Assembly: GCA_937901335.1 (NCBI GenBank)
Contig: CALCHC010000116.1
Span: 1 to 19,138, forward strand
Direction of reading: 5' to 3'
DNA from: an uncultured Phascolarctobacterium sp.
GTDB taxonomy: Bacteria; Bacillota; Negativicutes; Acidaminococcales; Acidaminococcaceae
Length of the DNA: 19,138 bases
Shown: positions 1 through 7,455 of the stretch, piece by piece
Layout: every line of letters starts with the position of its first letter
Position numbering within the stretch: position 1 is the first letter of the stretch
Notes under the pieces: generated by a model
What the model saw: only the letters and a program-made list of their open reading frames with translations
Told to the model about the DNA's origin: nothing
The model's database searches: none
Program-made: the position numbers and the translations under genes

Positions 1-1536
1 AATCAAACGTGCAGTTGCGGTAAAGATGGAATCAACTTCCACCAAATTGTTTTCTCTTAAAGTGGTACCTGTTTCCACAATATCTACAATAACTTCGCTT
101 AAACCAATCAACGGACCAAGTTCAATGGAACCGTTCAGTTTTACGATTTCATTTTGCACACCTAATTTATTGAAATAAGTTCTTGCACAGTTGGGGTACT
201 TGGTAGCTACGCGGATATGTGCGTAGTCTGTAAGTTTGGCACGTTGATTTTTTTCAGGCACTGCCATCATCAAACGACATTTACCAAAACCTAAGTCCAA
301 AAGTTCTACAACGTCTTTATTTTCTTCCAATAATACATCCTTGCCAATAAAGCCAATATCCGCCGCACCATACTCAACGTAAGTAGGAACATCTACAGTT
401 TTAGCAATGATGAAACGTACTTTAGCTTCTTCGTTGGTGATTACCAGCTTGCGGGAATCTTCCACAACATTTTCACCGCTAAAGCCAACTTTTTCTAACA
501 AAGCATAGCTTTTTTTAAACAGCTTGCCTTTGGGCATTGCAATGGTGATATATTCATCAGCAGTGTTTCTATCTAGAGCCAAGAGTACACGGTCAACGCC
601 AATGGCAAAACCGGTAGCAGGACAATCAAGACCGAAGCCACGCATCATTTTATCGTAACGACCACCGCCGGCAACAGGGTAACCCATTTCCGGAACGTAC
701 ACTTCAAAAAGCATACCTGTATAATAATCAAGAGCACGATACAAACCTAAGTTAAAGCTTACAAATTTGCCAGCTCCGTGTTTTTCTACCAATTCATAAA
801 TTTGACGAAGGTCTTTGAGCGCCGCCAAACATTTTTCGTTTTGTACAACACTTGCCAATTTATCAAGAAGCTCTACATCTCCTTGCAGGAATAAGAAATC
901 AGCAAAGAGCTGTTTAATTTCAGGAGAAATTTCTTCCATAGAATCGGTAAGTTCTTGCAAGCCAACTGCATCATGACGACGCAGGCAATCTTTCAAACGA
1001 GCAACTTGTTCAGCATTAAATCCAACTTCTTCTGCCAAGCCATTGATAAAGCCAACGTGACCAACGCTAAAAGCAAAAGTTTCTAAACCGGTAGCTTGCA
1101 ACGCTTGTACTGCCAAAGCGATAATTTCTGCATCAGCTTCTGCACCTTGCGCGCCAAAGAATTCTACGCCAGCTTGTTCAAACTCACATTGGCGACCCAT
1201 TTGGATTTCTTCATAACGATATAAATTTGCAAGATAGCATAAACGCTTACTACCCTCTTCTTGCTGCAGGCGAGTTGCCGCCAAACGAGCTATGGGCGCA
1301 GTCATATCGTTACGTAACACTAACAAATTATTATTGCGGTCAAAAAAGCGGAAGTCGCTATCTTTAACCATACTTCCAAAAGTATCAGCATATTCAAAAC
1401 CAGGAGTCTTTACTTCTTCGTAGCCCCAGTTTTCAAAAATATCGAGAATAGCATTTTCTATTTTGCGACGGCGTTTCATTTCGCCAGGTAATATATCTTT
1501 AGTACCATAGGGTACTTGGTAAACCTTATTCAGCAC
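1..1536 (-). CDS. hisZ-hisG: HisZ-HisG fusion: ATP phosphoribosyltransferase regulatory plus catalytic chain (3' end outside window)
   Basis: This frame encodes the first enzyme of histidine biosynthesis (ATP + PRPP to phosphoribosyl-ATP). It is open for 512 codons and runs off the left edge. Residues 1 to about 325 are HisZ, a histidyl-tRNA synthetase-like regulatory chain: N-terminal YQVPYGTKDILPGE, then YRALDYYTG, AGGGRYDKM and the class II motif-3 segment GFAIGVDRVLLAL. After about ten residues the frame continues, with no stop, into a short-form HisG starting ITIAMPKGKLF (Met at 537..535). HisG includes the PRPP-binding stretch DIVETGTTLREN near the edge, and about 30 C-terminal residues should lie outside. 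The start is GTG at 1536, overlapping yerC by 11 bp; the next Met would remove the conserved N-terminus. Both activities are clear; the fusion is read directly from the sequence. Confidence 0.9.
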   Translation of the reverse strand, partial: MLNKVYQVPYGTKDILPGEMKRRRKIENAILDIFENWGYEEVKTPGFEYADTFGSMVKDSDFRFFDRNNNLLVLRNDMTAPIARLAATRLQQEEGSKRLCYLANLYRYEEIQMGRQCEFEQAGVEFFGAQGAEADAEIIALAVQALQATGLETFAFSVGHVGFINGLAEEVGFNAEQVARLKDCLRRHDAVGLQELTDSMEEISPEIKQLFADFLFLQGDVELLDKLASVVQNEKCLAALKDLRQIYELVEKHGAGKFVSFNLGLYRALDYYTGMLFEVYVPEMGYPVAGGGRYDKMMRGFGLDCPATGFAIGVDRVLLALDRNTADEYITIAMPKGKLFKKSYALLEKVGFSGENVVEDSRKLVITNEEAKVRFIIAKTVDVPTYVEYGAADIGFIGKDVLLEENKDVVELLDLGFGKCRLMMAVPEKNQRAKLTDYAHIRVATKYPNCARTYFNKLGVQNEIVKLNGSIELGPLIGLSEVIVDIVETGTTLRENNLVEVDSIFTATARLI

Positions 1537-1834
1537 TTTCCTCTTTCCCCTTCCTAATAACAGGCATTACGGAATTATAACCGTCAGCACCGTATACCAA
1601 GCAGCGTTTTACGCGGGAAATAGTTGCAGTGCTTGCACCTGTTTTGCTAACAATTTCTTCATATATACTGCCTTCATCTAACATACGAGCAACTTCTAAA
1701 CGTTGTGCTAAAGCTTTCAGCTCACTGATAGTGCAAATGTCTTCAAAAAAATTGTAGCATTGTTCTTTATCCTTCAGACTTAAGATTGCCTCAAAAAGTT
1801 GTTCAGTCAAATGGTCGTGATGTTTCGCTGCCAT
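1526..1834 (-). CDS. yerC: YerC/YecD family TrpR-related DNA-binding protein, probable his regulator
   Basis: A 102-residue protein of the TrpR-like YerC family. Residues about 30-85 carry the TrpR-type helical core and helix-turn-helix (SELKALAQRLEVARML, then GASTATISRVKRCL). These small dimeric repressors are often next to his genes in Firmicutes and have been proposed as histidine-biosynthesis regulators (HisR). Here the gene is first in the operon and overlaps hisZ-hisG by 11 bp, so a role in his autoregulation is a reasonable inference. The ATG is preceded by AGGAGGG at seven bases. The ligand cannot be read from the sequence. Confidence 0.88.
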   Translation of the reverse strand: MAAKHHDHLTEQLFEAILSLKDKEQCYNFFEDICTISELKALAQRLEVARMLDEGSIYEEIVSKTGASTATISRVKRCLVYGADGYNSVMPVIRKGKEESAE

Positions 1835-1890
1835 GATCTTTCCCTCCTATTAAATCCTTAGCTTTCCACTAAAGAGCTTTTGTTTTAAAA

Positions 1891-1931
1891 TTACTTTACC
1901 TTACTTTAATCCTTTATCTCGTGAAAGTCAA
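1891..1931 (-). promoter_or_regulatory. Probable yerC-his promoter with overlapping direct repeat
   Basis: On the minus strand TTGACT (1931..1926) and TAAAGT (1908..1903) are separated by 17 bases, matching sigma-70 spacing. The -10 box is part of an 8-bp direct repeat, TAAAGTAA, present twice with a 10-bp period (1908..1901 and 1898..1891). A repeat of one helical turn over -10 and +1 is a plausible operator, perhaps for YerC itself. The leader to the yerC ATG is only about 60 bases, too short for a T-box. Confidence 0.5.
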
Positions 1932-1962
1932 GGGAAATTTTTGTAATATGGAAATATTTTTG

Positions 1963-1991
1963 TTGACATTATTTTAAAATTATCATATCAT
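1963..1991 (+). promoter_or_regulatory. Promoter of the metNIQ operon
   Basis: TTGACA (1963-1968, perfect consensus) and TATCAT (1986-1991, 5 of 6) are separated by 17 bases. This places the transcription start shortly before the SAM riboswitch. The divergent his promoter has its -35 box at 1926-1931, about 30 bp away. Confidence 0.75.
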
Positions 1992-2014
1992 TAAACAATA
2001 AAGTTAACAGAAAT

Positions 2015-2112
2015 TTCATCAAGAGTAGCTGAGGGATTGGCCCAATGAAGCTACGGCAACCACACTTTTAGTGAACGGTGCCAAATCCAACGGAACTTTC
2101 CGGCAGATGAAG
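2015..2112 (+). promoter_or_regulatory. SAM-I riboswitch (S-box leader)
   Basis: The aptamer shows the S-box core in order: P1 5' strand TTCATC (2015-2020), AAGAGTAGCTGAGGGATTGG, CCCAATGAAGCTACGGCAACC, GGTGCCAAATCC, and the closing GGCAGATGAA (P1 3' strand GATGAA, 2106-2111). S-box RNAs bind S-adenosylmethionine and lower expression of methionine genes when SAM is plentiful. The P1 3' strand (GATGAAG, 2106-2112) can instead pair, with one G-U pair, with CTTCGTC (2137-2143) in the 5' arm of the downstream terminator. That gives a simple antiterminator and the usual transcription-attenuation design. Confidence 0.95.
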
Positions 2113-2133
2113 TAGTGCAAACGCAAGAAATGT

Positions 2134-2162
2134 ACCCTTCGTCTAAGGATGAAGGGTTTTTT
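2134..2162 (+). terminator. SAM-riboswitch expression-platform terminator
   Basis: ACCCTTC (2134-2140) pairs with GAAGGGT (2151-2157), followed by a T run to 2162. It lies 29 bases before the metN start. Termination here would switch off metNIQ when SAM is bound. Confidence 0.85.
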
Positions 2163-2190
2163 GTGGTTTATAAATGAAAGGATAGTAATA

Positions 2191-3228
2191 ATGATAGAAC
2201 TAGTTAATGTCGAAAAGACTTATTACAGCAAAGCTGGCGACATCCACGCTTTGAAAACTACCAACCTGTCTATCAATGCTGGCGAAATCTTCGGCATCAT
2301 CGGTTTGTCCGGTGCAGGTAAATCTACTTTGGTTCGCTGCATCAATATGTTGGAACGCCCCACTGCAGGCAAAGTTTTTGTTGACGGTCAAGAATTGACT
2401 GCCATGAGCAAAACTGAGCTGAACAAAACTCGCCAAGGTATTGGTATGATTTTCCAACACTTTAACTTGTTGGCTTCCCGTACTGTTTATGACAACATTG
2501 CTTTCCCTCTGGAAATCCAAGGTTTGAGCAAAGCAGAAATCGATAAACGCGTACGTCCGCTTTTGGAACTGGTACAACTGGAAACCAGAGCTAACTACTA
2601 CCCCAGCCAACTTTCCGGCGGTCAAAAACAACGTGTAGGTATTGCTCGTGCTTTGGCAAGCAATCCGAAAGTTTTGCTCTGCGACGAAGCAACCAGTGCT
2701 CTTGACCCCCAAACTACTAAATCCATTCTTGACCTGCTCAAAGACATCAATAAAAAAATGAAACTTACCATCGTAATGATTACTCACCAAATGGAAGTAG
2801 TAACTGAAGTTTGTGACCGCGTTGCTGTAATCGACAACGGTGAAATCATTGAACAAGGTAACATGGTAGACGTGTTCACCAACCCGCAACACGAAACCAC
2901 TAAAGAATTTACTAAGAGCGTTATGAATGCAGAGCTTCCTGAAATTATCAAGAACATGCATCTCACCGAAAGATATGTAGATAACAGTAAACTTATCGTA
3001 CGTATTTCTTTCTTGGGCAATTCTGCAAGCGAACCTATCGTTTCCGGTATGGTTAAGAAATTTGACGTTGATGTAAGTATCCTGTTTGGTAACATCGCTC
3101 AACTGAAAGATGTTCCCTTCGGCACCTTGATTATCGAAATTGCAGGTACTCACGAAGGCATTGACAATGCATTGGAATACTTGCACAACCAAAATCTGAA
3201 AACGGAGGTAATTGGTTATGAGTCCTGA
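2191..3228 (+). CDS. metN: MetN, methionine ABC importer ATP-binding subunit
   Basis: A 345-residue ATPase that powers methionine uptake with MetI and MetQ. Visible motifs are Walker A GLSGAGKST (residues 38-46), the ABC signature LSGGQKQR, Walker B VLLCDEATSALD and the switch histidine in ITHQ. The last 80 or so residues form the NIL domain, which in MetN binds methionine and inhibits transport from inside the cell. The start is the ATG at 2191, eight bases after AAAGGA. An in-frame ATG at 2149 lies inside the terminator hairpin and is rejected. The 3' end overlaps metI by 11 bp. Regulation is by the SAM-I riboswitch just upstream. Confidence 0.95.
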   Translation: MIELVNVEKTYYSKAGDIHALKTTNLSINAGEIFGIIGLSGAGKSTLVRCINMLERPTAGKVFVDGQELTAMSKTELNKTRQGIGMIFQHFNLLASRTVYDNIAFPLEIQGLSKAEIDKRVRPLLELVQLETRANYYPSQLSGGQKQRVGIARALASNPKVLLCDEATSALDPQTTKSILDLLKDINKKMKLTIVMITHQMEVVTEVCDRVAVIDNGEIIEQGNMVDVFTNPQHETTKEFTKSVMNAELPEIIKNMHLTERYVDNSKLIVRISFLGNSASEPIVSGMVKKFDVDVSILFGNIAQLKDVPFGTLIIEIAGTHEGIDNALEYLHNQNLKTEVIGYES

Positions 3229-3877
3229 TATGATTAATCTTTTGATAAAATCTTTCTGGGAAACCTGCTATATGGTTTTCGCCTCTGCAGCACTCGCTAC
3301 CGCAGTAGGTATGCCTTTGGGTGTGATCTTGACCGTTACCCGCAAAGACCACATCCTTCCTAACGCAACTATCAACTCCGTACTTGGCGCAGTAGTAAAC
3401 GCAACTCGTTCTACTCCGTTCATCATCTTAATGGTAGCAATCATCCCTGTAACTCGTATGATTGTAGGCTCTTCCATCGGTACTACCGCAGCAATCGTTC
3501 CGCTGACTATTTCTGCAGCTCCGTTCATTGCACGCATCATTGAATCTTCCCTTTTGGAAATTAACCCCGGTATCATCGAAGCAGCTCAAGCAATGGGTGC
3601 AAGCCCCATGCAAATCATCCGTAAAGTTCTGCTCCCCGAAGCACTGCACTCCATCGTACTTGGTGTAACTCTCGCAATCATCAGCTTGATTGGTTACTCC
3701 GCAATGGCAGGCGCTCTTGGCGGCGGTGGCTTGGGTGACTTGGCAATCCGTTACGGTTACCAACGTTTCCAAATGGACGTAATGGTTGTAACTGTTATCG
3801 TCCTCATCGTAATGGTTCAAGTAATGCAATCCTTCGGCGATTGGATGAGTAAAAAACTGAACAAAAACAAATTGTAA
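3218..3877 (+). CDS. metI: MetI, methionine ABC importer permease
   Basis: A 219-residue inner-membrane permease with about five hydrophobic segments. The EAA loop that contacts the ATPase is visible as EAAQAMGASPMQIIRKVLLP, and GALGGGGLGDLAIRYGYQRF near the C-terminus is characteristic of MetI. The start is ATG 3218, eight bases after GGAGGT (3204-3209). An in-frame TTG at 3212 is too close to that ribosome site. It overlaps the end of metN by 11 bp, which suggests translational coupling. Confidence 0.95.
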   Translation: MSPDMINLLIKSFWETCYMVFASAALATAVGMPLGVILTVTRKDHILPNATINSVLGAVVNATRSTPFIILMVAIIPVTRMIVGSSIGTTAAIVPLTISAAPFIARIIESSLLEINPGIIEAAQAMGASPMQIIRKVLLPEALHSIVLGVTLAIISLIGYSAMAGALGGGGLGDLAIRYGYQRFQMDVMVVTVIVLIVMVQVMQSFGDWMSKKLNKNKL

Positions 3878-3904
3878 TATTACCCCCTTAAGGAGGAATA
3901 CCCA

Positions 3905-4732
3905 ATGAAAAAATTAGCAAAAATTTTGAGCATCGCTGCTCTTTGTGCATTCACCGCTTTCGCTGTAGGTTGCGGTGGCGATAAAAAAGCTGAAAAGAAA
4001 GCAGACACCAATGCTCCTATTAAAATTGGTGTAACCGCTGGTCCTCACGCTGAAATTATGGACAACGTAAAAAAACTTGCTGATAAAAAAGGCTTGAAAA
4101 TTGAAGTTGTTGAATTCTCCGACTATGTAACTCCTAACGTTGCTTTGGCACAAGGCGAACTCTTTGCAAACTCCATGCAACACGCTCCCTATCTTAAAGC
4201 AACTTTGCAAAAAGAACCTTCCTTTAAATTGGTAGAAGTTTTCAAAACCGTAAACTTCCCTATGGCAGTTTACTCCCAAAAACTTAAAAAAGGTGATGCG
4301 ATTCCTGAAGGTGCAATCGTTGGCATCCCCAACGACCCCTCCAACGGCGGTCGTGCACTGCTCCTTTTAGCTGACAAAGGTTTGATTGAAATCAAAGATA
4401 AAAACAATGTTGTTACTTCTATGAAAGACGTAACCGCAAACCCGAAAAACTTGGTTATCCGCGAACTTGACGCTGCAATCATCCCCAACAGCTTGCCTGA
4501 CCTGACCGTTGCTGTTATCAACTGCAACTACGCTCTGCCTGCAGGTCTCAATCCTACCAAAGATTCCATCCTCTTGGAAAATGCTAATAACCCGTTCCTC
4601 AACATCTTTGTTACTCGCGAAGCTAACGTAAACGATCCGCGCATTAAACAATTGCAAGAAGTTTACCAATCCGCAGAAAACAAAAAATTCGTAAACGAAT
4701 ACTTCAAAGGCACCATCACTCCGGCATGGTAA
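3905..4732 (+). CDS. metQ: MetQ, methionine-binding lipoprotein (NlpA family)
   Basis: A 275-residue substrate-binding lipoprotein that delivers methionine to MetNI. It has a lipoprotein signal peptide: lysine-rich N-terminus, hydrophobic stretch and lipobox AVGC with Cys23 as the acylated residue. The mature part begins IKIGVTAGPHAEIMD, followed by features of the MetQ/NlpA family (SMQHAPYL, VGIPNDPSNGGRALLLL). AGGAGG (3891-3896) precedes the ATG, 27 bases after metI. NlpA-family relatives can bind other substrates, but the SAM riboswitch supports methionine. Confidence 0.95.
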   Translation: MKKLAKILSIAALCAFTAFAVGCGGDKKAEKKADTNAPIKIGVTAGPHAEIMDNVKKLADKKGLKIEVVEFSDYVTPNVALAQGELFANSMQHAPYLKATLQKEPSFKLVEVFKTVNFPMAVYSQKLKKGDAIPEGAIVGIPNDPSNGGRALLLLADKGLIEIKDKNNVVTSMKDVTANPKNLVIRELDAAIIPNSLPDLTVAVINCNYALPAGLNPTKDSILLENANNPFLNIFVTREANVNDPRIKQLQEVYQSAENKKFVNEYFKGTITPAW

Positions 4733-4753
4733 GAAGTGCGTAAGTAAAAAATT

Positions 4754-4783
4754 AAAGGCTATCTCGAAAGAGATAGCCTTTTT
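4754..4783. terminator. Bidirectional terminator between metQ and lysO
   Basis: A 12-bp perfect stem (4754-4765 with 4770-4781) closes a GAAA tetraloop. On the plus strand a T run ends at 4783. On the minus strand the stem is followed by AATTTTTTA. It lies between convergent metQ and the lysO pair and probably serves both. Confidence 0.88.
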
Positions 4784-4847
4784 GTGTATTATAATACAAA
4801 CACGTTAGAAGTGCCAGATAACGAGGCGGAGCAAAATTAGATGGTGC

Positions 4848-5450
4848 TTATAACGCGTTTAAAAGCAACGACAAAAACACAGGTACAAGCAAAGACAGCA
4901 CCAGCCCATTGATAAACGAGAACATCCCCGTATGCATACCTGCGGAGTTAATCACAAGTGGCAAGAGGGAATCCATTGTCGCTGCCCCACCGGGAGCAAT
5001 GCACATTAACTTATGCCAACGAGCAAGTAAAGGTATCAACACAAAGGAAGAAACTTCCCTAATCATATTAGCGAAAAAAGCGATGGCACCTAATTCCGTA
5101 CTGTGCATTGTACTAATAACAACGGAAGATAAACTGTACCAACCTAAACCGCTTGCCACCAAAATAGAATCATAAGCATCAAGACCAGTAATAAAGCTAC
5201 TTAAATACCCTCCAGCAAAACTACCGATAATAGTTCCAAGGGGCAGAGCAAGAGCAAGCACCATATTCTTTGGCGTACAAATTTTAGCAATCAGTTTACG
5301 ATTGCCGCCAATCTCAATACCTGCAACTAAAATCATAAAGTTCAAAGCAGTCATCAAGGTTGTATCCAAAGCAGGCTTGTCGCTTACATCGAAGCACAAG
5401 TAGCCTAACAAAATACCGCCTGCAATCGCACCAAAGAGAGAATAAATCAT
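4848..5450 (-). CDS. lysO: LysO-family lysine exporter, C-terminal part (separate gene)
   Basis: A 200-residue, very hydrophobic protein with about six membrane segments. It corresponds to the C-terminal two thirds of LysO/DUF340 (E. coli YbjE, a lysine exporter of about 300 residues in one chain). Stretches such as LNFMILVAGIEIGGNRKL and ASGLGWYSLSSVVIST match the family's second repeat-like half. Its ATG overlaps the stop of the upstream N-terminal gene in an ATGA arrangement (5447-5450), so the two are probably translated together. Lysine export is inferred from the family. Confidence 0.82.
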   Translation of the reverse strand: MIYSLFGAIAGGILLGYLCFDVSDKPALDTTLMTALNFMILVAGIEIGGNRKLIAKICTPKNMVLALALPLGTIIGSFAGGYLSSFITGLDAYDSILVASGLGWYSLSSVVISTMHSTELGAIAFFANMIREVSSFVLIPLLARWHKLMCIAPGGAATMDSLLPLVINSAGMHTGMFSFINGLVLSLLVPVFLSLLLNAL

Positions 5451-5743
5451 GATTCGTTTTCCCCCTCTTCGTCGAAGTTACGAGCTAAAAGCTTGATGAT
5501 TACATAGAACATCACCATTGTTCCAAGAATAGCGCAACCACCTAAAATAAAGGCTTGCTTACCAAGAGTTTCTATTTGCGCCAAAAGATTACTGTCGCAG
5601 CCAATCTTCGCACCTAAGCAAATAAGCATTAGATACAGGCACGCTAAAGATAATCTGTTCAGCCATAATTTTATTTTAAAACTAAGCACGTCGAACCATC
5701 CCAAAAGGATACCTACAACAATGCAAAAGATAATTTCTTCCAT
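5447..5743 (-). CDS. lysO: LysO-family lysine exporter, N-terminal part (separate gene)
   Basis: A 98-residue membrane protein with about three hydrophobic segments, matching the N-terminal third of LysO/DUF340, including LYLMLICLGAKIGCDSNLL. It ends in a charged tail (NFDEEGENES) that looks like a natural cytoplasmic end rather than a broken frame. AGGGGAA lies five bases before the ATG. Together with the overlapping downstream gene it totals 298 residues, the size of one-chain LysO. Both frames are intact, so I read a two-gene transporter rather than a pseudogene. No lysine riboswitch is visible upstream. Confidence 0.8.
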   Translation of the reverse strand: MEEIIFCIVVGILLGWFDVLSFKIKLWLNRLSLACLYLMLICLGAKIGCDSNLLAQIETLGKQAFILGGCAILGTMVMFYVIIKLLARNFDEEGENES

Positions 5744-5776
5744 AAAGTTCCCCTAAAATCAAAAGCAATACAGTAA

Positions 5777-5805
5777 AGGCTCCGCATTTTGCGGAGCCTC
5801 TTTTT
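5777..5805. terminator. Hairpin between fakA and lysO, terminator-like mainly on the plus strand
   Basis: AGGCTCCGC (5777-5785) pairs with GCGGAGCCT (5791-5799) around a 5-base loop. The good T tract (CTTTTTG, 5800-5806) is on the plus strand, where no gene precedes it. On the minus strand, after fakA, the stem is followed only by TTACTGTATT. It may therefore be a leaky end to fakBA and a stop for plus-strand readthrough. Confidence 0.6.
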
Positions 5806-5813
5806 GTTTTCTT

Positions 5814-7436
5814 TTATTCCATGGACATAAGCAAGGGATAGAGAGGTTGTCCGCCGTGGAACAATTCAATTTCCCAATCCTCGTTGATTTCACCTAAATG
5901 TTCAACGATTTCATCTGCCTCTTCCTTGGTAATATCTTCACCATAGTACAAGGTGATGAGTTCGTAATCGCTGTCTTCAAGCATTTTATCGAGAACAGCT
6001 TTTACGCTCAAACCAGTGCAGTAAATTTTGTCGTTAATCAAGCCAAGGTATTCACCTTTATGAACTTCTACACCATTAACAACGCTGTCACGAACTGCAA
6101 CAGTAACTGCACCACTAGTTACGCTTCTAGCAGCTTCAGACATCACAACATAGTTTTCTTCCATGCTGGATTCAGGATCAAAGTTGAAGAGCGCCGCCAT
6201 ACCTTGTGCCAAGTTAGCAGTGGAAACGTAGTTAACATTGGAATCACCCAACATTTTCTTAACTTGGTCTGCTGCCAAGATAATGTTCTTGTTGTTGGGA
6301 AGGATGATGTATTGTTCGTATTCGCCATTTTCAATAGCGTTAACGAAATCTTCAACAGGAGGATTCATGCTTTGACCGCCACTGATGATTTCCGCAGCAC
6401 CCAAGTCACGCATGATTTTGGCAACACCGTCACCGGCAGCAACGGCAATAATACCTACGCCTGCACGTTTAACAGGAGTTTGAATCATTTCTTCATCATC
6501 GGAGAAAATACGGTTTTCGTGTTGGTCAACCATGTTTTCAATTTTGATATCGTGCAAAGTGCCCCATTGTTGAGCAGTGTTCAGCACGTTACCAGGATTT
6601 TTACTGTGGATGTGTACTTTAACAATGTCTTCAACAACAGCTACAATCAAGGAGTTGCCGAAACCGGTCATTGCGTCCACAACAGTCTTTTTATCTACAT
6701 TTGCACCTTTTACGATGAATTCAGTGCAATAGGGGAATTCTAAATCAAGAGGTTCTTCATCGCCTGCTTGCATTTTAACGTTAGCCTTTTGGGTAACTTT
6801 AATTTCTGCGCAGTCTTCGCCACGCAAACCAGCCAAGCAACCTTCAAGGAAAGCAATCAAGCCTTGACCACCTGCGTCAACTACGCCAGCAGCTTTAAGA
6901 GCAGGAAGTTTTTCCGGAGTTTCTGCCAGTTCCAATTTGCCAACACGGATAGCTTCATTGAAGATATCTTCCAAACCTTCGCAGTTACGAGTTGCAGTAT
7001 AAGCACCTTTCGCAATACCACGAGCTACGGTAAGAATAGTACCTTCTACCGGTTGGGAAACGCTACGATATGCAAAGAGAACGCCGTATTGGAAAGCTTT
7101 GCCCAATTCGTTATTGCTAGCAAGATTTTTGCCTGCCAAACCGCGACCAATGCCACGGAGCAATTGGGAAAGAATTACGCCGGAGTTACCACGTGCACCC
7201 ATGATTGCACTCTTTGCCGCAGCGAGACCGATTTCGCCAACAGTGGAGTTGTCGTCCATCGCACTTAACTCACGAGCAACAGAAGCCATAGTATGCATCA
7301 TATTAGTACCGGTATCACCGTCAGGAACGGGAAAAACATTCAAGTCATTGATAACTTGATAGTTTTTCTCAAAGCTATGGTAAGCACCAAGCAGCATATC
7401 CTTAATTTGTTTACCGGTAATATATCTTTTATCCAT
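5814..7436 (-). CDS. fakA: FakA, fatty acid kinase ATP-binding subunit (DAK2/YloV family)
   Basis: A 540-residue cytoplasmic protein that phosphorylates fatty acids held by FakB, giving acyl-phosphate for phospholipid synthesis from exogenous or recycled fatty acids. The N-terminal DhaL/DAK2 nucleotide domain carries NVFPVPDGDTGTNM (33-46) with the magnesium-binding aspartates, then MGARGNSGVILSQLLRG. The middle and C-terminal regions match full-length YloV/FakA (about 550 residues). The first Met is preceded by AAAGG at eleven bases, a rather long spacing. It starts 19 bp after fakB, so the kinase and its lipid-binding partner are probably made from one transcript. Confidence 0.93.
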   Translation of the reverse strand: MDKRYITGKQIKDMLLGAYHSFEKNYQVINDLNVFPVPDGDTGTNMMHTMASVARELSAMDDNSTVGEIGLAAAKSAIMGARGNSGVILSQLLRGIGRGLAGKNLASNNELGKAFQYGVLFAYRSVSQPVEGTILTVARGIAKGAYTATRNCEGLEDIFNEAIRVGKLELAETPEKLPALKAAGVVDAGGQGLIAFLEGCLAGLRGEDCAEIKVTQKANVKMQAGDEEPLDLEFPYCTEFIVKGANVDKKTVVDAMTGFGNSLIVAVVEDIVKVHIHSKNPGNVLNTAQQWGTLHDIKIENMVDQHENRIFSDDEEMIQTPVKRAGVGIIAVAAGDGVAKIMRDLGAAEIISGGQSMNPPVEDFVNAIENGEYEQYIILPNNKNIILAADQVKKMLGDSNVNYVSTANLAQGMAALFNFDPESSMEENYVVMSEAARSVTSGAVTVAVRDSVVNGVEVHKGEYLGLINDKIYCTGLSVKAVLDKMLEDSDYELITLYYGEDITKEEADEIVEHLGEINEDWEIELFHGGQPLYPLLMSME

Positions 7437-7455
7437 AATTAAAACAACCTTTCTA

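Noticed and set aside
2149..2190. Upstream ATG giving metN 14 extra residues
   Set aside because: It lies in the riboswitch terminator and has no ribosome site; the ATG at 2191 has one and matches MetN.
2200..3192. A 330-codon open frame antisense to metN
   Set aside because: Low-complexity, Phe/Asn/Val-rich product with no recognisable domain; it mirrors the codon bias of metN, which has all ABC motifs.
5744..5813. Lysine riboswitch upstream of lysO
   Set aside because: The 70-bp leader holds one hairpin only; it is too short for an L-box, with none of its conserved core.
5898..7268. Open frames of 281 and 166 codons antisense to fakA
   Set aside because: Shadows of the coding strand; no family resemblance and no ribosome sites.
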